From: Planctomycetota bacterium | Lineage (GTDB): Bacteria > Planctomycetota > UBA8742 > UBA2392 | Length of the DNA stretch: 64,000 bases | Direction of reading: 5' to 3' | Assembly: GCA_016722065.1 (NCBI GenBank) | Contig: JADKGX010000001.1 | Location: 1,798,001 to 1,862,000 of the forward strand | Shown: positions 44,893 through 53,282 of the stretch, one piece after another | How the letters are laid out: each line of letters begins with the position of its first letter | Numbering within the stretch: position 1 is the first letter of the stretch | Program-made: the position numbers and the translations under genes | The notes under the pieces: generated by a model | Seen by the model: only the letters and a program-made list of their open reading frames with translations | Database searches by the model: none | Told to the model about the DNA's origin: nothing

Positions 44893-46035
44893 ATGCCGGC
44901 ACCCTTTCGAAATCACAGGCAAGGCTTCACGCTGATCGAGCTGATGGTGGCGATCGGCATTCTGCTTGTGCTGGGCGTGATGATCATCGGCTTTCTGCGC
45001 GGCGCGCTTTCCATGAGCCGCACCGGCACCTCACGCGGCAAGGCCTACGAAACCGCCCAGACCACCCTGCGCACATTACAGGACGACCTGGAACAGGTGC
45101 TGGGCGCACCCGCGCACCCCACGGGCGATACGTACGACCTTGCCTTTGGCGTCACGCAGGACCCCTGGGGCCGGCAAATCCTGTTCTTCACGCGCGCCTG
45201 GGGCGAAGAGCAAAGTTCCCTGGCGGGCTATGACTCGGGCCGCGGCGCGCCGGGCCAGGGTTACAGCAAAGACTTTTCGGGCCGCAACGTGGGCGATTAC
45301 ATGCGGCCGTCGCGCGGCAACCTCGAAGTGGTCTGGATGCTGGAGCCCTCGGGCACCGGCATGAAGCTGTACCGGGCCGAACGATCGCCGCCCGGCAAGA
45401 ACGGGCTGATTGATTCGATTGGCGCGTGGCTGGGCCGCTATGTGCCACAGAACCCCGGCCAGGCCGTGGGCCCGGACGACCCGGTGCCCGGCGCGTTCTT
45501 GCGCGAACGCGGCCTGGGGCTGGACCCGCAGCCCGTTCGCCCGCCAGCACAAAGCATATGGGACCAATTTGACCTGGTGGCCGACAACGTGGTGAGCTTG
45601 AGCGTGGAGTGCTGGGACGACTGGGGCGGCAAGACCCAGACATGGCTTTCGGGCCGCGACGGACCATCCATGACCTGGAGCCTGTCAGGCCGGGTGGCTG
45701 CGGGGCAATACGCCCTGCCACGGGCGATTCGCGTAACGCTGATCGTGGCCGCCGACGACCCGATTGCCGCCCAATCAACCATGCTGGGCGACCTGGGGGC
45801 GCAGGACACGTCGATTGCACTGGAGGACACGGCCAACTTTCCGGATGTGATCAGCCCGCTGGCTTACCTGCGCGTGGATGGCGAGTTGATGGGTTATGCC
45901 AGCAAATCAGGCAGCACGATCGGCAGCCTTTCGCGCGGCGCACTGGGCACCAAGGCCGTGCCGCACAAGGGCGGGGCGGTGGTAACATCGGGTTTTGGCT
46001 TTCAACGCATCATCCAGTTTCCGGTGTCACGATGA
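44893..46035 (+). CDS. GspJ/PulJ-like pseudopilin
   Basis: 380 residues. RQGFTLIELMVAIGILLVLGVMI is a canonical prepilin signal with Phe+1 and Glu+5. The first half has the GspJ pattern (AYETAQTTLRTLQDDLEQVLG; GRQILFFTRAW; LEVVWMLEPSGTGMKLYRAE; VSLSVECWDDWGGKTQTWL; LPRAIRVTLIV). Near the C terminus (~298-368) it carries a module also found three times in the GspK-like protein: LRVDGELMGYAS...RGALGTKAVPHKGGAVV. The stop overlaps the ATG of the GspI-like gene (ATGA at 46032). It would sit near the pseudopilus tip with GspK and GspI. Confidence 0.85.
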   Translation: MPAPFRNHRQGFTLIELMVAIGILLVLGVMIIGFLRGALSMSRTGTSRGKAYETAQTTLRTLQDDLEQVLGAPAHPTGDTYDLAFGVTQDPWGRQILFFTRAWGEEQSSLAGYDSGRGAPGQGYSKDFSGRNVGDYMRPSRGNLEVVWMLEPSGTGMKLYRAERSPPGKNGLIDSIGAWLGRYVPQNPGQAVGPDDPVPGAFLRERGLGLDPQPVRPPAQSIWDQFDLVADNVVSLSVECWDDWGGKTQTWLSGRDGPSMTWSLSGRVAAGQYALPRAIRVTLIVAADDPIAAQSTMLGDLGAQDTSIALEDTANFPDVISPLAYLRVDGELMGYASKSGSTIGSLSRGALGTKAVPHKGGAVVTSGFGFQRIIQFPVSR

Positions 46036-46517
46036 GCATGGCCAGACATCAGCGCGGCTTCACCCTGCTTGAGATCCTGATGGCGTTCTCGATTCTGCTG
46101 TTGGGTGTTGTGGGCGTGTATTCGGTGTTTTCGGTGGGGCTGGTGGCGCACAAGCGCGCGATTGACAACACCACGGCGGCCAACCTGGCCGGCAGCCTGT
46201 ACGACGACATCGCAGCCAACTACGACATGTGGTACTACGACCGCAACCACAACGGCATTCCAGACCTGGCCGAAGACCGCAACGGAAACGGCACCGACGA
46301 CTGGTTTGAAGTGCAGCCCGGCGGCCGGGCGCGCTACCCGATTCCGCTGGTGCCGGGCTATACCTACAAAATCCGCTATGAACGCGGCGACACCGTGGAC
46401 ACTGAAATTTTCGTGACTGTGCAGGTGTTCTGGCGCCAGCAGGGCGAAGGCAAGGCCGCCACGTTCCAGCGCAGCGTCTTTCTGAAGGAACTTCCCAGGC
46501 TGGAAGCCGGCAAGTAG
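46032..46517 (+). CDS. GspI/PilV-like pseudopilin
   Basis: 161 residues from ATG 46032, coupled to the GspJ-like gene by ATGA overlap. HQRGFTLLEILMAFSILLLGVVGVYSV is a prepilin signal, and LLEILMAFSILLLG followed by GLVAHKRAIDNTTAANLAGSLYDDI fits GspI/PilV minor pilins, which nucleate the pseudopilus tip with GspJ and GspK. The middle has NHNGIPDLAEDRNGNGTDDWF, an EF-hand-like calcium loop of the type found in thrombospondin-3/dockerin-like repeats, which is consistent with Ca-dependent tip folding. A hairpin terminator follows, so this is the last gene of the operon. No secretin, ATPase or prepilin peptidase is in the window. Confidence 0.85.
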   Translation: MSMARHQRGFTLLEILMAFSILLLGVVGVYSVFSVGLVAHKRAIDNTTAANLAGSLYDDIAANYDMWYYDRNHNGIPDLAEDRNGNGTDDWFEVQPGGRARYPIPLVPGYTYKIRYERGDTVDTEIFVTVQVFWRQQGEGKAATFQRSVFLKELPRLEAGK

Positions 46518-46522
46518 CAGCC

Positions 46523-46564
46523 AGACAATCGGGCTGGGGCTGTAGGCCCGCAGCCCGATCGTCT
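46523..46564 (+). terminator. Hairpin at the end of the pseudopilin operon
   Basis: AGACAATCGGGCTG pairs with CAGCCCGATCGTCT (one mismatch) around a 14-base loop. There is no T tract. Confidence 0.5.
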
Positions 46565-46575
46565 ACAAGCACACT

Positions 46576-47604
46576 ATGAAACGGGTTGGAATCATCACTT
46601 CAGGCGGTGACGCGCCGGGCACCAATGCCTGCATTCGCACGATTGCGCGGCGCTGCTTTCTGGATGGCGTTACCCCAGTGGGCATTTTTGATGCCTGGGA
46701 CGGCCTGTTGGCCGGTGAGGTTCGGGACATCACCCGGGCCGATGTCAGCGGCATTGTGCAGACGGCCGGTACGCTGTTGCGGTCGTCGCGCTCGCGCCTG
46801 TTTCTGAACCCTGGTGACCCGCAAATCGCCGTGGCCGCCCTGCGCAAGCACGCCATTGAAGGGCTGGTCGTGATAGGCGGCAACGGCAGCCAGACGGCCG
46901 CGCACCTGCTTGCCCAGGCCGGTTTTCCGGTCATTGGCGTGCCCAAGACGATCGACAACGACCTGGAAGGAACCGAGTTCACAATCGGCTTTCTGACGGC
47001 CGCAGAGATGGTCACCCATGCGCTGGACAACCTGCGCGCGACGGCCTATTCGCACAACCGCGTGATGGTCGTGGAGGTGATGGGCCGCAGCGTGGGGTGG
47101 ATTGCCGTAGAAGCCGCCATTGCCGGCGGGGCGGACCTTGCGCTGATTCCGGAGTTCGCTTTTTCGCTGGATGAAATCTGTGCCAAGCTCAAGACCCGCC
47201 ACGAGGTTCACAAGCGCAACTATTCGATTGCCGTGATTGCTGAAGGCGCACTGGACGCCCAGGGGCTGCTGGACCCGCAATCTACTGGCGCCGATAAATT
47301 GGGCCGCCGCAAGCTGGGTGGCGTGGGCGAAAATCTTGCCCGCGAAATCGAAACCCGCCTGGGTTACGACGCCCGCTGCACAACGCTGGGCTATCTGCAG
47401 CGCAGCGCAGCACCCTGCGCCGTGGACCGCATTTTGGCCACGCGCGTAAGCGACCGGGCCTACGACCTGCTGCAGGAAGGCCAAAGCGGCCTGCTTGCAG
47501 GCTTGCAGGGCACCAAGGTCGTGCCGGTGCGACTGGCCGATATTGTGGGCAAGACCAAGAAGGTCACGGCCGATTACTACCGGCTGGCCCAGGTGTTCGG
47601 CTAG
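46576..47604 (+). CDS. pfkA: 6-phosphofructokinase (PfkA family, probably ATP-using)
   Basis: 342 residues. It phosphorylates fructose 6-phosphate to the 1,6-bisphosphate, the committed step of glycolysis, in the cytosol. Motifs: GIITSGGDAPGTNACIRT (nucleotide loop), VVIGGNGSQTAAHL, PKTIDNDLEGTEFTIGF (catalytic base Asp of TIDND), EVMGRSVGWIAVEAA, IPEFAFSLDE, GYLQRSAAPCAVDR. The Gly after GGN corresponds to Gly104 of the E. coli enzyme, which favours ATP over pyrophosphate, while Lys of PKTIDND is the residue seen in group III and PPi-type enzymes. Asn in GGNGS replaces the usual Asp103 (E. coli numbering), which contacts Mg. Donor use is thus a little uncertain. It converges with the TssM-like gene with a 12-base gap. 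Confidence 0.92.
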   Translation: MKRVGIITSGGDAPGTNACIRTIARRCFLDGVTPVGIFDAWDGLLAGEVRDITRADVSGIVQTAGTLLRSSRSRLFLNPGDPQIAVAALRKHAIEGLVVIGGNGSQTAAHLLAQAGFPVIGVPKTIDNDLEGTEFTIGFLTAAEMVTHALDNLRATAYSHNRVMVVEVMGRSVGWIAVEAAIAGGADLALIPEFAFSLDEICAKLKTRHEVHKRNYSIAVIAEGALDAQGLLDPQSTGADKLGRRKLGGVGENLAREIETRLGYDARCTTLGYLQRSAAPCAVDRILATRVSDRAYDLLQEGQSGLLAGLQGTKVVPVRLADIVGKTKKVTADYYRLAQVFG

Positions 47605-47616
47605 CACCCGCGCGCC

Positions 47617-48885
47617 CTAGGGCAATTTCACGGCTTCGTAAATCGCAAGATCAAACGGGCTGGGCTTGCGATCCTGCAGAATCTGAATCGACGGTGGGTC
47701 GGCCTTGGCGCCGGGGCCCTTGCCCAGATCAAAATCCTCAATCGCCCAGTTCTGTTCCGGCCCGGTCGATTCCAGCGGCTTGCAGATACCCAGAATCTTC
47801 AACAAGCCCCACTGGTTGCCCGTGGCATCAACGCTGCGGGTGGGGTCTTTGCGGTCGTCCAGCGGGCCGGCCTTGAGGATGCAGCCGCCGTCGTCGCCAT
47901 TCCAGACCATCGGCGTCCATTCGCCGCGCCGGTTGCTGGTGCATTCCTTGTTGCCGATCTCGAGCGTGATTTTGCCCCACAGCCGCCCCGGGTGAATGCG
48001 CGCGGCAAAAGGCACCTGGATCTGGCGGCCCTGGCTGGCAAACAGTGCGTCGCGCAATCCCTGCGCTGTCCGCAAAAACTCCGCATAGCCGGCAGGCAGC
48101 GCAAAAAACCGCGTGCCCTTGAGCTCCACTACCACCAGCGCGTCAAAGCGCCGCTGATACTTCCAGGCCGCGCCATCCACCGGGTTGAACAACTGGGCCA
48201 CCGTGGCGACGTCGGCTGCGGGGCCGGCTTTGGGGTCAAAGGGAAAGCGGCCTTGCACCTTGTCGTGCCAGGGGGTGGCGACTTCCTTCTGCCAATCGGC
48301 GCTGGCGGCTGCGCCTTCTTCCTTGAAGGCATTGAAGAACGCCTGCCAGGCCTCGTTGTACTTGCGCTGGGCCAGTTCAGGGTTGCCGGCCTCGCGCGCG
48401 CCGGCGGCCTGGCCAAGCTGGGTTGCGGCCTCGCGCCCGGATGCCGTGTCAGGCCGGCCGGATCGCGAGATATAGGTCAGCCAGGCCACGGAGGCGCGCT
48501 CCGCTTCTTCTGTCGACAGTGGCGCGGTGGGCTCATTCTTGGCCGGGTCAAACAGGTACATCGCCACGCGGCCGGTAACGGCGAACATGACCAGCCCGAT
48601 CAAAAGCGCCAGCAGTACCAGCTTGCCGCGTTTGCGCGGTGCGTGCGCCACGGCCACGCCATCCAGTTGCGTGGGTGCGGAGTGTTCGGGGGATTTGCCG
48701 GTGGCGATTTCCAGCGCCAGGTCCAGGCGCGCAAGTTCGCTTTGCAACCAGGCGCGGCTGCTGGCATCGGCCGCTGGCATGCGCGCTTCCACGGCCGCGC
48801 GTTTATCGCGGTGCTTCTGGGCGATCATTTCGCCCGATGCCCCGAGGTACAAGCCCAGCAACTGGAATGCTTCGTCGCGGTTCAC
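47617..48885 (-). CDS. Membrane protein with TssM/IcmF C-terminal-like domain
   Basis: 422 residues. N-terminal ~65 residues are helical and J-domain-like (RDEAFQLLGLYLGASGEMIA) but lack HPD. One TM segment (KLVLLALLIGLVMFAVTGRVAMYLF, ~88-112) precedes a periplasmic region. WQKEVATPWHDKVQGRFPFDP, ADVATVAQLFNPVDGAAWKY, LRTAQGLRDALFASQGR and the closing beta domain (ITLEIGNKE...WTPMVWNGDDGGC...QWGLLKIL) match the C-terminal domain of the type VI secretion protein TssM (IcmF/VasK family). The NTPase and cytoplasmic parts of TssM are absent, and no other T6SS gene is nearby. It may be a stand-alone derivative with an envelope role. A TAGGCT hexamer 9-13 bases before the start may be its -10. Confidence 0.68.
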   Translation of the reverse strand: MNRDEAFQLLGLYLGASGEMIAQKHRDKRAAVEARMPAADASSRAWLQSELARLDLALEIATGKSPEHSAPTQLDGVAVAHAPRKRGKLVLLALLIGLVMFAVTGRVAMYLFDPAKNEPTAPLSTEEAERASVAWLTYISRSGRPDTASGREAATQLGQAAGAREAGNPELAQRKYNEAWQAFFNAFKEEGAAASADWQKEVATPWHDKVQGRFPFDPKAGPAADVATVAQLFNPVDGAAWKYQRRFDALVVVELKGTRFFALPAGYAEFLRTAQGLRDALFASQGRQIQVPFAARIHPGRLWGKITLEIGNKECTSNRRGEWTPMVWNGDDGGCILKAGPLDDRKDPTRSVDATGNQWGLLKILGICKPLESTGPEQNWAIEDFDLGKGPGAKADPPSIQILQDRKPSPFDLAIYEAVKLP

Positions 48886-48939
48886 GGTGCAAAGCCTAAC
48901 CTGTTGCTGCCCGCCTGCGAAGTGCGCGGTTTGTGGCGG

Positions 48940-50268
48940 CTACCTGGGCACATAGACCGTCTTGCCCGCCAGCCCGTCGTTGGTCAGGTCCTCGTTAAAG
49001 CGAAACATGGCAGCGCGCTCTACACCGGCGGCACGGCCTATGCTTTCCAGCGTGTCGCCCGGTCTGGCAGTCACGGTGTCGCACACCCGCTGCTTGAAGG
49101 CCTGCTGCCACTGGCGCCAGGACTCGGACTCCGTGGTTTCGAAGGCCTCTGGCTGGCTTGTTTCGGGGTCACGTGCGGCATTGGCCACCGCGGCCAGGCT
49201 GGCGCAGCCAAGGTGCCAGAAGCACACGCCCGGCACACCCTGTTGCAGCATCACCTGCACGCGCTGGCGCACGGCGCGCAGGCTGGGCGCGGCCACCCAG
49301 TGGCGGTTCGTGCCGCCATATTCAAGGGCAAGTTCGGCGTCCTGGCGCATCCATACCGCCCGCACCGGGCCCGACAGGTTGGGCAGGTCGCGCAGCGTAA
49401 TCGTGGAGGCGGTTGGAATGGTCGCGTCTTGCGGCCGGGCCCAGTCATAGCCATACAGCGGCAGGCACATCACCAACTTGCTGCGATACTCCGGGTAGGC
49501 TTCAATCAGCCGTTCAAAGGCCGGCAGCGGGCACAGCGCCCCGGGCAGGCTGCCCTTCCAGTGATAGTCATAGGCCATCAAGCGCAGGCAGGCCACGTTG
49601 CGGTTGGCCAGCAGGCGCCGATACACCGGCAATTGGTCCGGCCGCAACGTTCCGTCAGCCGGTTGCAGGGTAAGCGACAGCCGTGCATTACTGCCCAGGC
49701 CCTCGACAATGCCTTCAATGCAAGACTCCAGGGCCTTGAGCTGCGAAAGCGTAAGCGATTCGTAGTCGAGGTCCAGATGCCCGCAGCCGCTCTTGCGCCA
49801 GGCCGCCAGCAGGCTTTCCACGTGGGCGTCGGTCCTGCCGCTGGCCAGGGCACCGCCAAGGTCGGACCCGTGGTTGGTAACCGTCAGCCAGGTGGTCAGT
49901 TCGCGGGCGTTGGCAAGGTCAACGCCGGCTTGCAGGCCCTTGGGGTCTTCCAGGCTGACTTTGCCGTCGGCCTTGACGCTGCCGTGAAAGAACAGCAGGC
50001 CCGTGAAGCCAGCCTGGGCGGCTTGCTGCACCAGTGCAGCTTCGTCGGCCCAGGAGGGTATCCAGCCTTCAATGCAGGTCAGGGCGTCAATTGGTTCCAC
50101 CAGGCGCTGCGCTGGCGGCAGGTGGTCGGGTTGCGGTTGCGGGGTGCGTTCATAGACCACACAGCCCACACTGACGGCGATCAAAGCAATCACAAAGCCC
50201 AGGGCCAAAAGCCGGGCGGCACGGGCATTCAGGCGAAGCTGAAAGCGACGACGGCGCCGACGCGGCAT
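48940..50268 (-). CDS. GH18-family glycoside hydrolase with C-terminal LysM domain
   Basis: 442 residues from ATG 50268 (MPRRRRRRFQLRLN...); an upstream ATG (50358) would overlap the divergent promoter region. An Arg-rich start and a single hydrophobic segment (ARLLALGFVIALIAVSVGCVVY) give an uncleaved anchor or a lipoprotein-like signal. The catalytic domain has CGHLDLDYESL, matching the GH18 DxxDxDxE motif with Glu as the acid, and LRLMAYDYHW, the later substrate-binding strand. The architecture resembles YaaH-type peptidoglycan N-acetylglucosaminidases or chitinase-like proteins. The last ~45 residues (VTARPGDTLESIGRAAGVER...LAGKTVYVPR) are a LysM, which binds GlcNAc-containing glycans. 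A role at peptidoglycan is therefore likely. Confidence 0.85.
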   Translation of the reverse strand: MPRRRRRRFQLRLNARAARLLALGFVIALIAVSVGCVVYERTPQPQPDHLPPAQRLVEPIDALTCIEGWIPSWADEAALVQQAAQAGFTGLLFFHGSVKADGKVSLEDPKGLQAGVDLANARELTTWLTVTNHGSDLGGALASGRTDAHVESLLAAWRKSGCGHLDLDYESLTLSQLKALESCIEGIVEGLGSNARLSLTLQPADGTLRPDQLPVYRRLLANRNVACLRLMAYDYHWKGSLPGALCPLPAFERLIEAYPEYRSKLVMCLPLYGYDWARPQDATIPTASTITLRDLPNLSGPVRAVWMRQDAELALEYGGTNRHWVAAPSLRAVRQRVQVMLQQGVPGVCFWHLGCASLAAVANAARDPETSQPEAFETTESESWRQWQQAFKQRVCDTVTARPGDTLESIGRAAGVERAAMFRFNEDLTNDGLAGKTVYVPR

Positions 50269-50359
50269 GGAACCCCCGGGCCCTATCGGCACCCAGGCAG
50301 CCTGAACTTCACCAATCCGGCCCTCGCGGTTCCGTGCTGGCATGGCGGATTGTTCCATC

Positions 50360-50365
50360 TAGAAT
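50360..50365 (+). promoter_or_regulatory. Putative -10 box (TAGAAT) of the CXXCH lipoprotein cluster
   Basis: TAGAAT lies 28 bases before ATG 50394, in the divergent gap with the GH18 gene. No clear -35 is seen. Confidence 0.35.
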
Positions 50366-50393
50366 GGTCGCCTCTCTTGCCTGCGGAATCCCC

Positions 50394-52055
50394 ATGCGCC
50401 TTGCTTTCGTGTTTGCCTGTCTTGCCGCACTGTGCCTGCTGGTCGCCTGCGGTGGCGGTGGCGGCGGCGGCGGGGGTGGTTCAGGACCTGCCGGCCCGGG
50501 CAACCAGGTCAGCGGCAGCGTGCTCAAGGGCGCGTTTACTTCGGGTACCGTCACGGCCTTTGCCATTACGGCGGCGGGCACAGCCGGCGCCACTTTGGGC
50601 ACGGGCGCGATCAGCGCCACGGGCACTTACAGCCTGGATGTCGGAAGCCATACCGGCCCGCTGCTGCTGCGCGCCACCAATGGAACTTTTCGCGACGAAG
50701 TCACTGGCAGCACGGCACAGACCGCCGCGCTTTCCGCGGTGCTGCCTGCCACTTCAGGTTCCAACACATGCATGATTACCCCGCTGACGGGTTTTGCCGC
50801 GGCGCTGGCGCTGCGACAAATCAGTCTGGGCGGGGCGGCTTCCTCGGCAACGGCCTTGGCCAATCAGCGGGTTGCGGGCTATTACGGCATTTCCAGCATT
50901 ACGGCCACGGTGCCGGTTGACCTTAGTGCCGGGCCGGCTTCAGCGGGGGCTTCGGCCAATCACGGCGCGTTGCTGGCGGGCATTTCGCAGCAGGCTTTTG
51001 CGCTGGGTGTGGCTTCGGACGTTCTGGCCCAGGCGCTGGCGCAAGACATGGCCGATGGCGTGTTTGACGGCCTGGACAGCGCGACGCCGATTGTGGTTGG
51101 CGCGGGCAATCTGCCCCCGACGACAGGCTTCACGGCGATGGGCACAGCCATAGGCACGTTTTTGGCCAGTGGCGCCAATACCTCAACGCTGGTCAGCGCA
51201 GACTTTACGGCCTTGCTGACGCGCCTGGGTGCGCTTGTCGGCCAAACGCTTTTCATTGACCAGATTGCGCTTTCCCCCGGGCCGCTGACGGTGGCCATGA
51301 ACATGCAGGTACAGTACAGCGCCATCGCCACCTTCACGGACGGAACGGTGCAGGATGTAACCAGCACCGCAAGCTGGCAAAGCAGCGACACCAACGTGGC
51401 AACGGTTTCATCTACGGGCTTGGCCACGGCTGGCACAACTGCCGGCCCGGCCAACATAACGGCCACGCAAGTCGCGACGGGTCTTTCGGTGCTTACCACG
51501 GGCAACTTTACCCTGACTTCGATCACCGTGACGCCAGCCGCACCATCGCTGGCACTGGACCAGCAGCAGCAGTTTGTGGCCACTGCCAACTACAGCAACG
51601 CCACCACCGCCGACATCAGCACGCTGGTCAACTGGCAAAGCAGCGCCAGCGGCACCCTGGCGATGTCCGCCACGGGCCGCGGTACGGCCATTGCAGAAGG
51701 AACGGCCAACGCAACCGCCACGGAACCTGGCACCGGCATTGCCGGCAGTACCACGGCAACTGTGTTCACCAGTTACGCGGCCAACATTCAGCCCATTTTC
51801 AATGCCAGTTGCACGAACTGCCACTCGGGCACCGGCGCGTCGGGCGGTCTGCGCCTGAACACTTACGCAAATCTGGCTGCGGGCGGGGTGTCTGGCGCTG
51901 TGGTGCTGACCGGCAACCCCAACAACAGCATCCTGATTCTGCGCCTGGAAGGCACGTCGCTGGGCACACGCATGCCGCAAAACGCCGCCCCGTTACCCCA
52001 AAGCACAATCAACCGCATTCGAGACTGGATTACCGCCGGGGCGAACAACAACTGA
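50394..52055 (+). CDS. Lipoprotein with Big2-like Ig domains and a C-terminal planctomycete-type cytochrome domain
   Basis: 553 residues from ATG 50394. MRLAFVFACLAALCLLVAC is a lipoprotein signal (C19), followed by a run of ten glycines as a flexible tether. Residues ~40-300 are Ala/Thr/Ser-rich. Two bacterial Ig-like (Big2) modules follow (DQIALSPGPLTVAMNMQVQY...WQSSDTNVATVSSTG; SITVTPAAPSLALDQQQQFV). The last ~95 residues are a monohaem cytochrome domain of the PSCyt1-like type: IQPIFNASCTNCHSGTG (C473, C476, H477), GNPNNSILILRLEG and GTRMPQNAAPLPQSTINRIRDWITAGA with the Met ligand. It probably sits on a membrane, holding the haem away from it on the Ig stalk. The next gene (42 bases on) encodes a barrel with its own CXXCH. 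Confidence 0.85.
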   Translation: MRLAFVFACLAALCLLVACGGGGGGGGGGSGPAGPGNQVSGSVLKGAFTSGTVTAFAITAAGTAGATLGTGAISATGTYSLDVGSHTGPLLLRATNGTFRDEVTGSTAQTAALSAVLPATSGSNTCMITPLTGFAAALALRQISLGGAASSATALANQRVAGYYGISSITATVPVDLSAGPASAGASANHGALLAGISQQAFALGVASDVLAQALAQDMADGVFDGLDSATPIVVGAGNLPPTTGFTAMGTAIGTFLASGANTSTLVSADFTALLTRLGALVGQTLFIDQIALSPGPLTVAMNMQVQYSAIATFTDGTVQDVTSTASWQSSDTNVATVSSTGLATAGTTAGPANITATQVATGLSVLTTGNFTLTSITVTPAAPSLALDQQQQFVATANYSNATTADISTLVNWQSSASGTLAMSATGRGTAIAEGTANATATEPGTGIAGSTTATVFTSYAANIQPIFNASCTNCHSGTGASGGLRLNTYANLAAGGVSGAVVLTGNPNNSILILRLEGTSLGTRMPQNAAPLPQSTINRIRDWITAGANNN

Positions 52056-52097
52056 TACCAAACTGGTTTCATTCGCTGGCATTGCCAAGGAACCACC

Positions 52098-53282
52098 ATG
52101 CTTGACCGAGGATTGCTGCTTGCACTGCTGCTGGTCCTTGCAGCCACGGGCGTGGCCGCACAACAGCCCCAGCCCGCCAAGGATCCCGCCCCGGCCAAGG
52201 ACGACAAACCCGCCCTGGACACCAAGGCCGACGACGCGCCACTGTTTCGCTGGCGCGTGGGCGCCAGCGTGGGTGTCAGTTACGGCGCGCTGCTGGCCGA
52301 CCCCAAGGCCGACAGGTCCTTGCCGGAAGAGGGCATTGTCGGCGAGTTCAGCCTGTCCGGGCGCGTCACGCACCGCGACAGCGGCCTGAGCGCCAACTTT
52401 GGCGTGTGCTGGGGCTGCCACGGCATTGAACTGGAGCAAGCCACGCTGGAATGGAAACCCGTGCCGCTGTTGCTGGTCAAGGCCGGGCGCCTGAACGTGG
52501 CCGCCAGCACACATGATTCGCGCCACGGCTTCAACACCCGGGCCACCATCAGCAAGCCACTGACACGCAGCATGGGCAACATGGTGCGGCAGCAGGAGTT
52601 CAACCTGGGCGTGTTGCCCTCGCCTTACATTGATAACGGCGCCAGTGTCGGCTTGAACTTCGACATGGGAATAGCCGGCATGTCCCTGGAAGCCATGGTT
52701 CTGAAGGGATTCAAAGGCACCGGCGAGGACATCGATTTTCTCAAGAGCCGCGAATACTTCGACAACAACGGCGAACCAAGCTTCGGCGCGCGCCTGGAGT
52801 TTTCTGTGCCCCTGTTGACACTGAATTTCGCTTATCTGTGGGGTAACTACGACACCGAGGCCAGACGAAGTTACCAGTTTGCATCGGCCAACCTGCGGCT
52901 GGTGCTGGGGCCTGTAACCCTGGAAGGCGAGTTCGCCTGGCGGCAAACGCAGTACACGCGCGCGGGCAGCCCCGGGGGCGAGGACCAGTGGTGGAAGTAC
53001 GGCTGGTGGGCGCAAGTGGACTGGCAAGTCTTTGACGGCCTGCACCTGACCGGCGTCTTGGACGCCCTGTACGTGAAGGACATCTACCTGGCGGATTTCG
53101 GCCCAACCTCAAATGCCGCGGTCGCACTGACAGACAACAACAACCGCATTGTTCGCGCCATCCTGGGGGTCAGCTACACGGCCTGGGGTGGCATTCTGAT
53201 TCGGCTCAACGCCGAATTCTGGGATTTTTCAGACTTCAATGACGCCTGGGTGATTCAGGGCGGTCTGGGGTGGGCGTTCTGA
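52098..53282 (+). CDS. Outer-membrane beta-barrel protein carrying a CXXCH haem motif
   Basis: 394 residues. MLDRGLLLALLLVLAATGVAA is a signal peptide; a Pro/Lys/Asp spacer follows, then continuous amphipathic strands (RWRVGASVGVSYGAL, GEFSLSGRVTHRDSGLSANF, ARLEFSVPLLTLNFAYLWGNY, RAILGVSYTAWGGILIRLNAEF) and a terminal GGLGWAF with the C-terminal Phe of outer-membrane barrels. NFGVCWGCHGIELEQATLEW places a complete CXXCH (C104-H108) in the early barrel region, probably on a periplasmic turn or inside the pore. A barrel with a covalent haem would be a porin-cytochrome hybrid. The next gene starts inside its stop codon (TGATG), so it is translationally coupled to a small haem lipoprotein. Confidence 0.8.
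   Translation: MLDRGLLLALLLVLAATGVAAQQPQPAKDPAPAKDDKPALDTKADDAPLFRWRVGASVGVSYGALLADPKADRSLPEEGIVGEFSLSGRVTHRDSGLSANFGVCWGCHGIELEQATLEWKPVPLLLVKAGRLNVAASTHDSRHGFNTRATISKPLTRSMGNMVRQQEFNLGVLPSPYIDNGASVGLNFDMGIAGMSLEAMVLKGFKGTGEDIDFLKSREYFDNNGEPSFGARLEFSVPLLTLNFAYLWGNYDTEARRSYQFASANLRLVLGPVTLEGEFAWRQTQYTRAGSPGGEDQWWKYGWWAQVDWQVFDGLHLTGVLDALYVKDIYLADFGPTSNAAVALTDNNNRIVRAILGVSYTAWGGILIRLNAEFWDFSDFNDAWVIQGGLGWAF

Noticed and set aside
47617..48885. A type VI secretion locus
   Set aside because: Only a TssM C-terminal-like domain is present; no other T6SS component occurs in the window.
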